A DNA stretch of 64,000 nt from Corallium rubrum (taxonomy: Eukaryota > Cnidaria > Anthozoa > Scleralcyonacea > Coralliidae): the NCBI GenBank assembly GCA_964035015.1, contig OZ036015.1, positions 4,767,826-4,831,825 of the forward strand. The letters run 5' to 3'. Position numbers and translations under genes: made by a program. Below the pieces are notes generated by a model. It did no database searches. It had not been told where the DNA came from and worked only from the letters and a program-made list of their open reading frames with translations. Below, piece by piece: positions 1 through 10,689 of this stretch (positions within the stretch are counted from its first letter, which is position 1; every line of letters starts with the position of its first letter).

Positions 1-2122
1 TTCATACCGATGAGATTGGCGAACTTCCCCAAAACCTTTGGTTTGGACAAACTCGCAAAAGGCTATTTCCCACACCTTTTCAACAAAAAGGAAAATGAGA
101 ATTACGTCGGACCCCTACCTCCAAGTTCATTTTACCTTCCTGATGGAATGAGTCCCGAGGAGAAAGAAAAGTTTCTAGAATGGCACAATAATTTGAAAGA
201 GAACAATTACGTGTTCGACTTCCAACAAGAAATCCTAAGCTACTGCCGTTCCGATGTGGATATTCTCCGTCGCTGTTGCCTCGAGTTTCGCGAACTGTTC
301 CGTGATGTCACTGATATTGATCCGTTCGCGAAATGCCTTACCATCGCGTCAGCTTGTAATCTGGTCTATCGAACGAATTATCTCCAAGAAGATACCATTG
401 CCATCATTCCTCCTCACGGTTACCAGCCGAAAATCAAACAATCCATCCTGGCGCGAAAATGGTTATCTTACACGGCTGAAAAGAATGGCATTGACATTCA
501 ACATGCCTATAATGGGGGAGAAAAACGCGTTGACCGCTATTTGCTACGAAGTCCATGGGTGTTTCTGGCATGGGTGTTTGAATTGTTATGCCCGTGATAC
601 CGTGAACCCCGTCAGCGAAAAAACGATGCATGACTTATACATGGCGACCATGAAAAGGGCACTGTATTTGAAAGATCAAGGATTCAACGTGGTGGAAGTG
701 TGGGAATGTGAAATCAAGCGAGAATTGGAACGCAATGACGCCATGAGACAGCACTTTGACAACTATGATGTGGTGGATCCTTTAGAACCTCGTGACGGAT
801 TCTATGGTGGCCGAACCAACGCAGCCAAATTATTTCATGAATGTGAAGAGGGCGAAAAAATCAAGTACGTCGATTTCACGAGCCTCTACCCCTGGTGCAA
901 TAAAATGACAAAGACAGTCGTGGATCATCCACGTATCATCACCGAGAACTTTGACGAAGATATCTCCACCTACTTTGGTTTGATCAAGTGCACGGTACTT
1001 CCACCACGAGGTCTCTTCCATCCTGTCCTTCCCTATCGTACTCAAGGCAAATTGATGTTCCCCCTCTGCAAGCGGTGTGCCGATACCTGCAATCAAGCCA
1101 CCTGTACCCACGGCGACAACGAGAGAGCTATCCAAGGAACGTGGTGTAGCGTGGAATTGGAGAAAGCGTTGGAGAAAGGTTACCGAATCCTGCAACTGCA
1201 TGAAGTATGGCATTTTCGTGAAACCTCTGACGCACTGTTCAAAGATTATATCGATACCTTCCTCAAGATCAAGCAGGAGGCGAGTGATTATCCTAAGAAT
1301 TGCACAACGGAGGAACAGAAACGACGCTACGTCGAAGATTACTTCCAACGGGAAAGAGTCCGCTTGGATCCTAGCAAGATCGAACACAATCCTGGATTGC
1401 GTGCGTTGGCTAAGCTGATGCTGAATTCATTTTGGGGTAAATTTGCTCAGCGAACCAATATGGTCAAAACGGAACAGATTCGAGACCCGCAGGTGTATTT
1501 TGATTACCTGTCGTCGGACGAAATCAACGTGCTCGACGCCAACCTGGTGAGTGATGACATGATCGAGATCCGATATGAGTACACCGAGAATTTCATTCAG
1601 CCCAACGCCAAAACCAACGTGGTCATCGCCGCTTTCACCACCGCCTATGCGCGCCTCAAACTCTACGGGGTATTGGATATGTTGCAAGAAAGAGTCTTGT
1701 ACTACGATACCGATTCGGTGATCTTTGTCAGCAAACCCGGTGATCCAGATCCTCCGACAGGTCCGTATCTCGGGGAGTTAACTGACGAGTTGAAAGGGGA
1801 TCACATCACTACCTTCATTTCGGGCGAACCGAAGAATTATTGTTATCGCACCAACACGAATAAGGTGGAGACGAAGATACGTGGTATCACGCTGAATTGC
1901 ACCGCAAGGCAAAAGGTGAACTTTGATGTTATTCGTGCATTGGTGTACCTACATGCAAAATGTAATGTCAAAGGGCAAGTATCCGTTGATATCCCATTCA
2001 AGATAACCCGAGACACAAAGACAAAAAACATTGTGACCAAACGCATGAAAAAGGACTATCGTATTGTGTATAACAAGCGTGTTATTATTGATGAATACAA
2101 AACATTACCTTATGGATTTTAA
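1..2122 (+). pseudogene. POLB: Protein-primed family B DNA polymerase, 5' cut by window, frameshifted
   Basis: This replicates the element and is the hallmark Polinton enzyme. The reading frame is already open at base 1, so the N-terminus lies outside. The first part (to about 520) carries the exonuclease motif YCRSDVDIL. Around 520-555 the frame moves from frame 1 to frame 2, and roughly ten expected residues before the HGCFWHGC segment seem missing, so this is probably a small deletion rather than a single-base slip. The second part holds motif A (DFTSLYP), motif B (KLMLNSFWGK) and motif C (YYDTDSV), and ends PYGF at 2122. Family identity is certain; loss of function is inferred from the frame break. 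Confidence 0.93.
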
Positions 2123-2241
2123 ATACAGTTAAAAGAACAATTATACTTATTGAAAAATACAAAGAACAATTATATATTTGTTGAACAGTTATATATTTGT
2201 TGAATAGTTATATATGTTTAAAATAAATCGTTTGAAATGTT
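2123..2241. other. AT-rich gap between convergent genes
   Basis: A short spacer between the polymerase stop and the leftward gene end. It has three near-repeats of ATATATTTGTTGAA and AATAAA-like signals, consistent with overlapping 3' ends. Confidence 0.4.
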
Positions 2242-2607
2242 CTAAGTATGTTTATTTTCAATCTTCAGTTTGTGGTAATGATCCAGATTTACCCCAGTCT
2301 GTTTTTCCAACAGTTTGATGTGCTTTGAATTCTGCATATTAAGGTCCCCCATCATCATTTCTTTGGCGTTCATATGATAGACAAAGGTTTTCCCATCCTG
2401 GGGGGCTGGGGGTACCGTTAAACCATTCAATGTTTCTAATACGATTTGCGTTAACATAATTGAGTGTAACGTTGAGTTACTGATAAGTGTTGCTGGTAGC
2501 ATATTTGCTTGTATCAAATGTTGTAGCAAATCCAAGATTGCCCGATTTTCCTGTTGTGTTATGGTTTTGTCCGAAAGCCATTGGGTTACGATGTTTCTCC
2601 AAGACAT
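2242..2607 (-). CDS. Unrecognised 121-aa Polinton protein
   Basis: I do not recognise this protein. It is a complete ORF starting with ATG at 2607, mostly helical in composition, with motifs such as NRAILDLLQHLIQ and KLLEKQTGVNLDHYHKLK. It has no signal peptide, membrane segment or cysteine cluster. It lies tail to tail with the polymerase and is followed on the same strand by the 2797-3198 ORF. Its size and place match the small accessory genes common in Polintons; no function is assigned. Confidence 0.6.
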   Translation of the reverse strand: MSWRNIVTQWLSDKTITQQENRAILDLLQHLIQANMLPATLISNSTLHSIMLTQIVLETLNGLTVPPAPQDGKTFVYHMNAKEMMMGDLNMQNSKHIKLLEKQTGVNLDHYHKLKIENKHT

Positions 2608-2796
2608 GTTGCTTCTATCAAATGTTTGTTTGATCTGATGAAAAATCAGAAAAGGTGCAGTGTTTTATAGGGTTTTGGGAGATTGTTACATTTGTACGCA
2701 TGCGCTTTCACGTTTATAGAATAACTTTCATCACAATCTGATCAAAATCGAAGGTGATACAGTGTTTTTATAGGGATTGTTACACTTCCTATTCAG

Positions 2797-3198
2797 TTAC
2801 AATAACTTGAAAATTTCTTGTTTAAGCACCCGTCTTTGATCTGCACAAAAGATAGATCTCCAATCATCACACGTATACTTGAGCATTTCAAAACCGTTCA
2901 CACTAGGTTTAATATCGTTCAAACTTTCGGTAAAAGCCTTCATGACATTTGCTTCTGAAACCTTTTCCAAAGCACGGTCATAGTATAAACATAACTGTTC
3001 ATCCCTTTCCATCATGAGGCAGTCGTGCTGTCTTTGAGAAGGATGATCAATGAGGCAACCGTTACAGTTTTCAGTCACAAGACGAGATATGTTCGATGCT
3101 ATTTCTTCAACGTAACTTTTCAACAGTTTCTTTTCGATACGTTTCTGACGATGATGAAGAACTAATTCTTTATCGTCAATATCGAGAGGTTTAGACAT
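2797..3198 (-). CDS. Small putative zinc-binding Polinton protein, 133 aa
   Basis: This ORF is complete, ATG at 3198, and acidic/basic mixed. Its centre has a compact Cys/His cluster, CNGCLIDHPSQRQHDCL (about residues 45-61), that could bind one zinc ion through C-x2-C and H/C residues. The flanks look helical and may form a coiled coil. It is divergently arranged with the rightward gene at 3457, and the 258-bp gap between them carries a GGCCC-rich patch. I know of no assigned function, so the zinc-binding call is inference from spacing only. Confidence 0.6.
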   Translation of the reverse strand: MSKPLDIDDKELVLHHRQKRIEKKLLKSYVEEIASNISRLVTENCNGCLIDHPSQRQHDCLMMERDEQLCLYYDRALEKVSEANVMKAFTESLNDIKPSVNGFEMLKYTCDDWRSIFCADQRRVLKQEIFKLL

Positions 3199-3278
3199 GA
3201 ATAGCTCTTTACTTCACGAGTTTCAAAGAATGTTTGACAGTTTCTCACAAGTTGAAGATGTTTTATACGATTTGATTA

Positions 3279-3337
3279 GGCCCGGAAAGGCCCGAAATGG
3301 CACTTTTTGGCCCTATTGGGCCCCATGGCCCGATGAC
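3279..3337. promoter_or_regulatory. GGCCC-rich patch in divergent intergenic region
   Basis: Five or more GGCCC/GGGCC words fall within about 60 bp between the 3198 start and the 3457 start. The same kind of patch is present twice, inverted, in the related element (46553-46612 and 47236-47298), suggesting a shared regulatory or replication element rather than chance. Confidence 0.4.
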
Positions 3338-3456
3338 CCACAGTAATAATATATTCTCGTATTATCCATGTTCCTTTGATGTTTATAAAATTTATGAACA
3401 GCGGCTAGTACTGTCATAATGAAATACAGGGCATAGTGTGAACATTGTTCATAGTC

Positions 3457-3729
3457 ATGGGTAACTCTGCCAGCAAAAATCCAAAGATCAATAAAAATCA
3501 TAACAAACAGAAAATGTTTAGAATAGGTATAAGTGTTGGTCGTAATGATATCAATTTGGAGGGGCACTTACAGATGGGCTATAGTAGTAAAACTATCAAA
3601 AACTACAAACCTGTTGAAAATGAACATTTGACAAATGTCGAACACACTAACAGTATTCAAAATGTTGAACCCATTAACAATGTTCAAAGTGTTGAACACA
3701 CTAACAGTATTCAAAACGGTGAAGAGTAA
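3457..3729 (+). CDS. Small protein with N-myristoylation signal and repeats, 90 aa
   Basis: The ATG at 3457 gives an N-terminus MGNSASK, a textbook N-myristoylation motif (Gly2, Ser at position 6, Lys at 7), which would place the protein on membranes. An upstream TTG start would hide the glycine and is unlikely. The C-terminal half carries repeats of the type VEHTNSIQN (three near copies with variants). There is no membrane segment. It lies directly upstream of the integrase gene (27 bp gap), so the two may be transcribed together. Product function is unknown. Confidence 0.6.
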   Translation: MGNSASKNPKINKNHNKQKMFRIGISVGRNDINLEGHLQMGYSSKTIKNYKPVENEHLTNVEHTNSIQNVEPINNVQSVEHTNSIQNGEE

Positions 3730-3756
3730 AAGATTTCGCTCATTCTATACTTAGAC

Positions 3757-4830
3757 ATGGACGACTACATGTCTAGCGTTTATTACGATCCAAAACGTCC
3801 TGGAGGATTTGGTGGAGTGAATCGTTTGTATGATGACGTAAAAAAGGAGGGAAAATTTAAACTGAGTCGCGCGAAAATTAAAGAATGGCTGATGTCACAA
3901 GACACGTACACTTTACATAAACCGGTGCATCGCAATTTCAAAAGAAACCGTGTGATGATCGGTGGTATCGATCAACAATGGCAAATGGATTTAGCGGACA
4001 TGCAATCCATGCAAAAGTTCAACGACGGATATCGCTATCTGCTCGTATGCGTTGATGTGTTTTCAAAGTATGCATGGGTAATTCCTTTGAAAAATAAAAC
4101 AGGTTTGTCTCTGGTGGAAGCTTTCAAAGTCATTTTGTCTTCTGGACGCAAACCTGAAAAGATCATGACCGATCAAGGAACTGAGTTTTTCAACAGACAT
4201 TTTCAAGCACTGATGAAGGAGGAGGATATAGAATTGTACAACACGTATAATGAAACAAAAGCCTCGATCGTAGAACGGTTGATTCGTACGCTGAAGACAA
4301 AGATGTGGCGATACTTCACAGCCAAGAAAACCATGCGATACATTGACATGCTGCCTGATTTAATCTACTCTAACAATCATAGTGTTCATAGTAGTATTAA
4401 AACAAAGCCAACAGATGTTACTGTCGAAAACGAAAAGAAAGTATGGCACACTTTGTACGATGAACATAATGATGTGAAAAATGTAACGTATAAGTTTAAG
4501 ATCGGTGATCAAGTAAGAATTAGTAAAATCAAACGGAAATTTGAAAAGGGTTATTTACCAAATTTCTCAAAAGAAATATTCACTGTAAGCAAACAAGTGC
4601 CACGCGATCCTCCTGTGTATAAACTCAAAGATTATGACGATGAAGAACTGAAAGGGACATTTTACGATAAAGAATTGCAAAAGGTCATTAAACAGGACGA
4701 TGTCTACGAAGTTGAAAAAATTCTGAAGAAACGTGGAAGAGGTAACAATGTACAATATCTTGTAAAATGGTTAGGGTACCCAAACAAGTTTAATTCATGG
4801 GTACCTGCTTCTGAAATAAATAAGATTTAA
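3757..4830 (+). CDS. INT: Retroviral-type integrase with C-terminal chromodomain
   Basis: The 357-aa ORF is intact. The rve core has the acidic triad: D78 in WQMDLADM, D139 in TDQGTEF and a Glu near residue 173 in KASIVERL. A basic linker with KIGDQVRISK follows (the small beta-barrel region seen in Polinton and Ty3 integrases). Residues about 312-357 form a chromodomain with the usual Tyr and Trp cage residues (DVYEVEKIL, YLVKWLGY, SWVP), which in other elements guides insertion to modified histones. It catalyses insertion of the element into host DNA, expected to give 6-bp duplications. It appears functional in sequence, unlike the polymerase. Confidence 0.95.
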   Translation: MDDYMSSVYYDPKRPGGFGGVNRLYDDVKKEGKFKLSRAKIKEWLMSQDTYTLHKPVHRNFKRNRVMIGGIDQQWQMDLADMQSMQKFNDGYRYLLVCVDVFSKYAWVIPLKNKTGLSLVEAFKVILSSGRKPEKIMTDQGTEFFNRHFQALMKEEDIELYNTYNETKASIVERLIRTLKTKMWRYFTAKKTMRYIDMLPDLIYSNNHSVHSSIKTKPTDVTVENEKKVWHTLYDEHNDVKNVTYKFKIGDQVRISKIKRKFEKGYLPNFSKEIFTVSKQVPRDPPVYKLKDYDDEELKGTFYDKELQKVIKQDDVYEVEKILKKRGRGNNVQYLVKWLGYPNKFNSWVPASEINKI

Positions 4831-4865
4831 ACCAGCATCTGTGCCGCGTGTCTTTTATTCGTACT

Positions 4866-6716
4866 CAGGGGCGGATCTAGGATTTTTGTCACCTTAGTCC
4901 AAAATATTTGGGTTCTAGGTGGGGGGGGGGGGGGGTGTGCAGGGGTGGTGGTCATGCTCCCCGGCCCTAGAAAATTTTAGAACCAAGAAATAAACAACAG
5001 ATACGATATATCTACTTCAAATATTTAATAAGATTCATGACTTCAAATATTTTTATATGAAACTGATAACCATACTGCAGGTTAGACCATTTCACTCCAT
5101 GCAATTGCCCGAAACAAAGCTGTATATAGGCAATTCCCAGATGCCTCAGACCTAAAACATTAAATACTAGGTCAAATTCAAAAACGTTGTAGGCATGACC
5201 CAGTCTCTATATTAAGGGCTTATTTACAAGGAGGTATTATCCTAGCCACTGGGTTACTCTAGCACAATGGTTACCCTAGCTCTCATACATTTCCTGGGGT
5301 TTTTTTTGTTTGTTGTATTTACAAAGACATGCACTAGGGTAACCCGGGTGCTACCCTAGCTGGGTTATGTTTTGTCCTTGTAAATGCATTTGGTAGGGAT
5401 AACTCACCTACCCAGGACAAATTTTACCTGGTCAACTCTATTAGATGTGGTTTCCAAACAGGGTAGGGGTAACTCTACCTTGGAAACAGGCCCTAACTCT
5501 CACATAAAATAACATAATTATGATTGAAATATTACAATATTGAAATATGAAATATTAAAATTAGATTTAGATATACTGCCGAAACAGAAAATATACTATC
5601 TATTTTATGAATTTATGAAGTAGTCTACATTATCCAATCTTGACAAAATGCTTTAGCTTGTATTTCAATTCTTGCTACAATGCTAGTCTCAAAATCATAT
5701 TAATATTCAATTAAGTTTTCAAACCATTTATATAAACAAATACAAGAAGGGAAAACCCTGAATGAATTTGAGCTACTTGCACTACAAACACGTAGATATA
5801 TAAATAAGATTCTAAACAATAATAAAGGTCGCCTTTCATTTGAAGACATGCCATTGCCATGTGGTCTCAATCGTGGCGAAGGTTGTTATTCTCGTATTAT
5901 TAAAATTCCATGTAGAATTTAGATGTCTTTATACGTTGAACGAACTTAAAGAAACTAGAAAATAATTAAGGCAGAAAAATCTGCTTACCTGAGAGCAGCA
6001 CGAGGTTTCTTCTTGTCATTGTTGGCGTATATTACCACGTATATCTCACTGCCAAAATTCCTTTGAAGCGTCTTGCCAATCTTGGTATTAAGAATGCTCC
6101 TTTGCGCAAAGCATCCTTCGCTTGTTGACCCTCGAGTCGACGGTATTAAACTTGCCGTTTTATAAATCTCTCGCAACACATCTCGTCGTTGCCTTCAAAG
6201 CGAATACATCAAGATCTATCACGTTTGTATTAGGCAAACCGCAAACCATGTTCCAAACGAAAGAACCCAAGTTAGTCAGAATCGATCACTGATCAGTCCA
6301 CAAATCCGTCGAGAACTACAAAGTAAAACGCCGCTAAACCAATCCGTGCTCTTGATAAAGAGCTATTGAAAAATTAAGCCAATCAGAAAGGGTGATACAA
6401 GGGGCCTAAATCCGTCGAGAAAGACAAAGAAATCCGGCGAATACTCGGCAAACCAATCACAGGTCCCTATAAAGGCTAATTTATAAATTCAACCAATCAC
6501 AGCGGTTGATACAATAGGCTCAAATCCGTCGAGAAAGAACAAAGTCAACCGCGCGGCGCGGGTTAAAATGCCGGTCGGCAGTCTCACCTAATCGATTATC
6601 TCGGCGACCTCGAGAGTCGAGACTGAGGGAAGAACGATATACGATAATTATTTTTTCTTGCCGATATTTTTACCTTAGTCGTATGACTTATTTGACTAAC
6701 GCTAAATCCGCCCCTG
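4866..6716. mobile_element. hAT-like non-autonomous element between INT and penton genes
   Basis: Ends are CAGGGGCGGATCTAG and, inverted, CAGGGGCGGATTTAG, a typical hAT-like terminus. GTACT flanks both sides (4861-4865 and 6717-6721); this is only 5 bp, whereas hAT normally leaves 8, so the superfamily is tentative. Removing it leaves about 50 bp between two Polinton genes, which supports a later insertion. Inside are a long G run (about 4920-4935), direct repeats of about 110 bp around 6290-6550 (containing AAATCCGTCGAGAAAG) and one exon-like segment. Confidence 0.75.
5989..6179 (-). CDS. Possible captured first exon inside the 4866-6716 element
   Basis: A 63-codon open frame starts at the ATG ending at 6179 and runs into CTCTCAG/GTAAGCAG, a strong splice donor at 5988. 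The peptide is basic at its end (NDKKKPRAALR). I do not recognise it and found no partner exon, so it may be a gene piece carried by the transposon or chance. Confidence 0.3.
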
Positions 6717-6733
6717 GTACTCTAGTACTGACC

Positions 6734-7486
6734 ATGAGTGGAACACATTTTTATCTCACACTTCCTAGCAATGCATCGCTCTCTACTTTTCCCGATAACA
6801 AAACAGGAAATTATCGTGTAAAATTACCACAAGCCGTTAATCTGCATGGCGATTGGGAAGTGGGTTTGTACTCCATTTCATACCCAATCACGTGGTATAC
6901 TTTAGCAAAGGGTATTACCGACACTCGCCTTTACTATGGTGATACAAACCCTATTTCATCCATAGATATAGATTACGGTTACTATCCGACAGTGCAAGAT
7001 TTTATCAAGGCCATCAATAAAGAGCTGACGACAAAAAAGGTTAACGATAACATTAACTTATCGTTTAATGGTGTAACTGGAAAAATCTTAGTGACTTTAA
7101 AAAACAACTATGTGCTTGCCTTTAGGAAAGGAGTAGCAATTATGTTGGGGTTTGGAGAAAACAACACAAATCTTAAAACAACGACCGAAAGTCCTTACGT
7201 GGCAGAATTGCCTGGTGTCACGGCAATTTACGTTTATTGTAATATAGTACAGCCACAAGTCGTTGGAGATACGAACGCCCCTTTACTCCGAATTGTTCCC
7301 GTTGAGGGAAAGTCGGGTGACATCATTACTAAAACGTTCACAAACATACAGTATGTGCCTGTCCAAACAAAATCATTCGAAGATGTGGAAATCCTTTTAA
7401 GAAGCGATACAGGCGCTGCAGTACCATTTGAACGTGGAAAGGTGACAGCGACAGTGTACTTCAAACAGCAGAGTTATTTTACGTGA
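6734..7486 (+). CDS. PX: Penton-like minor capsid protein (single jelly roll)
   Basis: Starting at ATG 6734 (MSGTHFYLTLPSN) the protein has about 250 residues, the usual Polinton minor-capsid size. An in-frame ATG at 6683 lies inside the inserted element and is not the native start. The opening FYLTLPSN...FPDNKTG...Y.VKLP followed by GDWEVGLYSISYP is the characteristic N-terminus of Polinton penton-like proteins, which close the capsid vertices. No frame break is visible. The next gene begins 2 bp after its stop. Insertion of the 4866-6716 element just upstream may have cut it off from its promoter. Confidence 0.88.
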   Translation: MSGTHFYLTLPSNASLSTFPDNKTGNYRVKLPQAVNLHGDWEVGLYSISYPITWYTLAKGITDTRLYYGDTNPISSIDIDYGYYPTVQDFIKAINKELTTKKVNDNINLSFNGVTGKILVTLKNNYVLAFRKGVAIMLGFGENNTNLKTTTESPYVAELPGVTAIYVYCNIVQPQVVGDTNAPLLRIVPVEGKSGDIITKTFTNIQYVPVQTKSFEDVEILLRSDTGAAVPFERGKVTATVYFKQQSYFT

Positions 7487-7488
7487 AA

Positions 7489-7962
7489 ATGAATAATCCA
7501 TACGTATCCTATTACCTTGAACAACAACAAGGTCGTGGAATGCCTGTTTTCAGAGGCAGTCCATGGCAAATGGGTTATGGTCAGATGGGATATGGACTTG
7601 GTGGGCTGTTTCGTAATGTTGCGAGAGCAATGATGCCGATGGTAAAAAGTGGAGCAAAAACTCTTGGAAAACTTGCTTTGAATGCTGGAGCTAATGTGTT
7701 AGGAGATATTGCTTCTGGACGAAATCTGAAAGAATCAGTGAAAAGCCGAGGAAAAGAAGCTGCTAACGTCGCAAAGAATAAAGCCGTTAATCGACTTCAA
7801 ACTTATGCTCAAACAGGAAGCGGAAAACGTAAAAGGCAAAAGGCGTCCACGGTCAGAGGCAGACAGACCAATAAAACAGTTAAAAAGAGAAAAGCATCGA
7901 CGTCTACTGCCAGACGCAATCAAACCAAGAAGCGGAGAACAGCTCTTGACATATTCGGATAA
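7489..7962 (+). CDS. Basic core/minor virion-like protein, 157 aa
   Basis: The native ATG is at 7489, two bases after the penton stop. The N-terminus is rich in Gly, Gln and aromatic residues (YYLEQQQGRG, MGYGQMGYGLGG); an Ala/Gly helix follows, and the C-terminal third is very basic, with clusters such as GSGKRKRQK, VKKRKA and TKKRR that can act as nuclear signals and bind DNA. Position between penton and capsid genes and this layout fit the small virion proteins of Polintons (adenovirus core or pVI-like role, inferred). It ends 2 bp before the capsid ATG, so these genes are tightly packed. Confidence 0.65.
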   Translation: MNNPYVSYYLEQQQGRGMPVFRGSPWQMGYGQMGYGLGGLFRNVARAMMPMVKSGAKTLGKLALNAGANVLGDIASGRNLKESVKSRGKEAANVAKNKAVNRLQTYAQTGSGKRKRQKASTVRGRQTNKTVKKRKASTSTARRNQTKKRRTALDIFG

Positions 7963-7964
7963 AC

Positions 7965-10689
7965 ATGAATTTCGTATATTCCAAATCGCAAGAATGCACA
8001 AAAAGTGAACTTGATCTCCTTTCTGTGCCTCCAAACACAGATCAGTTTAGAAAAAGGACATTGGATGGATCATCAACCTGTTTCCAGTGTATCAGATGGT
8101 GGTCCAATCACGTTTCTGTCTCCAGGCACAGAAGATTATGTTGATTTATCTAAAACGATTCTTGTGGTGAGAGCAAAAGTGACAAAAGGTGATGGTACAA
8201 ATCTTGACGCAGACGAAAAGGTTGGAATAGTGAACAATTTCCTACACAGTTTGTTCAAACAAGTCGACGTCTTTCTGAAAGAAAAGCAAGTTACGCAGGC
8301 TACTGGAACCTACGCATACCGAGCATATCTGGAAACCCTCCTAAACTATGGTCCGGCGGCAAAGAAATCTCAACTCACCGCAGCCATGTATTACAAAGAT
8401 ACCGCAGGAAAAATGGACGTTTCTGATCCTACCCTAGCAGGTGGCAACGCCAACGCAGGTCTTAATTCGAGATATGCGTTTAACAAACTAAGTGGAATTG
8501 TCGAAATGGCTGGCCCTATATTCAGCGATGTATTTATGACCGATCGTCTCCTATTGAGCTTTGTCGACCTGAAAATTATTCTGAATCGAAGTAGCGATGC
8601 GTTTTGTCTGATGTCCGCAGAGGCCAATCCCGATCACAAAGTGAAACTGGTTGATGCTTATCTCAAGATACGCAAAGTGAAAGTGAGTCCGAGCATTTCC
8701 ATGGCTCATGAAATTGCATTGAAAAAAGGACCAGCGATCTACCCTATTCGTCGCGTTGAGTGCAAGAGTTTCATTGTTCCAACAGGAAATCCTTCCTTGA
8801 GAAAAGATAACCTCTTTAATGGCCTTGTACCGAAATCGTTTGTCTTTGGTTTTGTCGATAGCACGGCGTTTAATGGGGTATACACCAAGAATCCGTACAA
8901 CTTTAAGCATTTCACCGTGACGCAGTGGCGTGCGGTCATGTAAGCGTAGGCAAGCGCCGCTTGCCTAAACATTTTTACTGAATAAAAAAATTCTAGACCA
9001 ATCTCTGAACAAAATCAGTGTTAAGTTCTCTTCTCAACAATATCAATTATCAAACTAAATCTTCTGCCTACACTTGTTAGTGTTTGCGATTGTTCTAGAT
9101 GTTTTGTCTAGAAAGAGTCAAGTGGATTAAGAAGACTTATCTTGATACACCCTGCTTAAGAGTTCTAATTATTTCTTGATTATTAACCAAGGCAAGCGGC
9201 GCTTGCCTTCAGAGCTCAAAATCAACGATTGCGCATGCGCTAATTAGGTTTGGGCGCCTCCAATTGGACGAATATAGAGCAAAAGCAAGCGGCGCTTCTA
9301 AGGGACACCGCTTGATAGCTGATTGGCCAACACACACGTGCGATACGATGAACACTTGCCTCTGGGCCCTTAGTTTAGGTATGACACGCACGCAAGACAG
9401 CACGAGTCGGGTTTTCAATTTCAAACAGGGGAATTATAGGCACCAAGGCGCGTTATTTTAAACCATACACGTTGTACATCATTCAAAATTGAGAAATAAA
9501 CTTATGAAGGGCAAGTCGTTGGTGAATGGTGATATTGTTGGTGAATTACGCAGCAACCAAAAGGTAATGTTCATTTAAAACTAGTTATAATTTCCGTAAT
9601 TCATTTATTTGTAGCATGCAAATCGCATGAACTAAAGTCTACAGAAATAATCAAATGCGCGCAAACATGTGGCGGATGACTATATGACTGATTGTGCAAT
9701 TCTGTTGCTGAAATAAATTAATCACTGAAAACACACGAGACTAAACATCACTGTTTATTCTCAGATAATCTAGAAGATGTAAAACACGTTTTTCTGTGCA
9801 TTAAAAGGCGGATGTAATTTATGTTTAAGTAAATATAGAATATTAGTTCCGCTTTGTTACTTTTTCATGATTATTGCAATGCATGTAATTCGGTATGGCC
9901 ATGTACGTAATGACTGCATGCATGTCTGTACATTTACATCATAATGTGCAGACGCATTATAAGTTTATAACATTTGTAAAATATAATTGCTAATAATAAT
10001 ACTCTATCTCTAATTATTGTAGTAACCTCAAAGCCACTGGTCATAATATGATGCATCTATTTTTGATGACCCAAATATAGCTGTTCTGTAATTTTTGATT
10101 CGTGAATGCAGTGAAATAACTGTGTATTTTCAAAAATACCAGCCTATAGCCAGGCCTTACAGATTATTATCTTTGGAAAAATTCTTTCGGAAGTCACTGG
10201 AAATGCACTCCTGGGGTTTTCAAATTCAAAAATTTTCTGGGGGAGCATGCCCCCAGACCCTCCTAGAGGGGTTCGCTTGCCTATCAATTTTGGTCACCGC
10301 GCGCCACTGCCGTGACGTCTATTGGAATAACCGTAAATGGAGAAGATATGCCGTTTAAGCCGATACAGCTTTCCTATGGTGTGAGCCCTAGATTTTTTGA
10401 AGCATTTAGCACATTGTTTTCAGGCACAGGAAAAATGTATCTCAACGCCGGCAACGATATATCGCGAGAGGAATTCTCAAATGGGTACGCCATCTATGCT
10501 TTCGATCTGACCGCCGATATGTGCGGGGCATCATCCCATTTTAATACCGTTCAAAGGGGAAATTTGGCAGTTGACATCAAGTTCTCTACCGCACCTACAG
10601 CAGCTGTGAGTCTCGTCTGTTACGGAGAATTTGAAAATCTGATTCAGATCGACTTTGAGAGGAACGTCATTTACGATTACTCTGGCTAA
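7965..10689 (+). pseudogene. PY: Major capsid protein (double jelly roll), interrupted by hAT element
   Basis: The gene runs 7965-8922 and resumes at 10318-10689. It starts at ATG 7965 with a peptide containing SELDLLSVPPNT; near 8040 a one-base frame change moves to the frame with EKGHWMDHQPVSSVSDGGP. Other family marks are YRAYLETLLNYG and the aromatic C-terminal half ending DFERNVIYDYSG. At 8923 a hAT-like element enters within a Thr codon region and brings a stop 20 bp later. The break sits exactly between the two copies of CCGTGACG. Such proteins build the icosahedral shell; this copy cannot. Confidence 0.92.
8923..10309. mobile_element. hAT-like non-autonomous element inside capsid gene
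   Basis: Termini CAGTGGCGTGCGGTCA and, inverted, CAGTGGCGCGCGGTGA; exact 8-bp target duplication CCGTGACG at 8915-8922 and 10310-10317. No transposase is present. The right end has GGGGGAGCATGCCCCC, as in the element at 37623-37969. Two palindromes of the type GGCAAGCGSCGCTTGCC at 8949-8965 and 9191-9207 (a third partial at 9285-9298) look like the ends of a smaller nested element. Confidence 0.9.

Noticed and set aside
254..525. N-terminal extension of the second polymerase frame
   Set aside because: It is a shadow of the true frame 1 exonuclease region up to the frame break.
6683..6733. Upstream start for the penton gene
   Set aside because: These codons lie mostly in the inserted element; ATG 6734 fits the family N-terminus.
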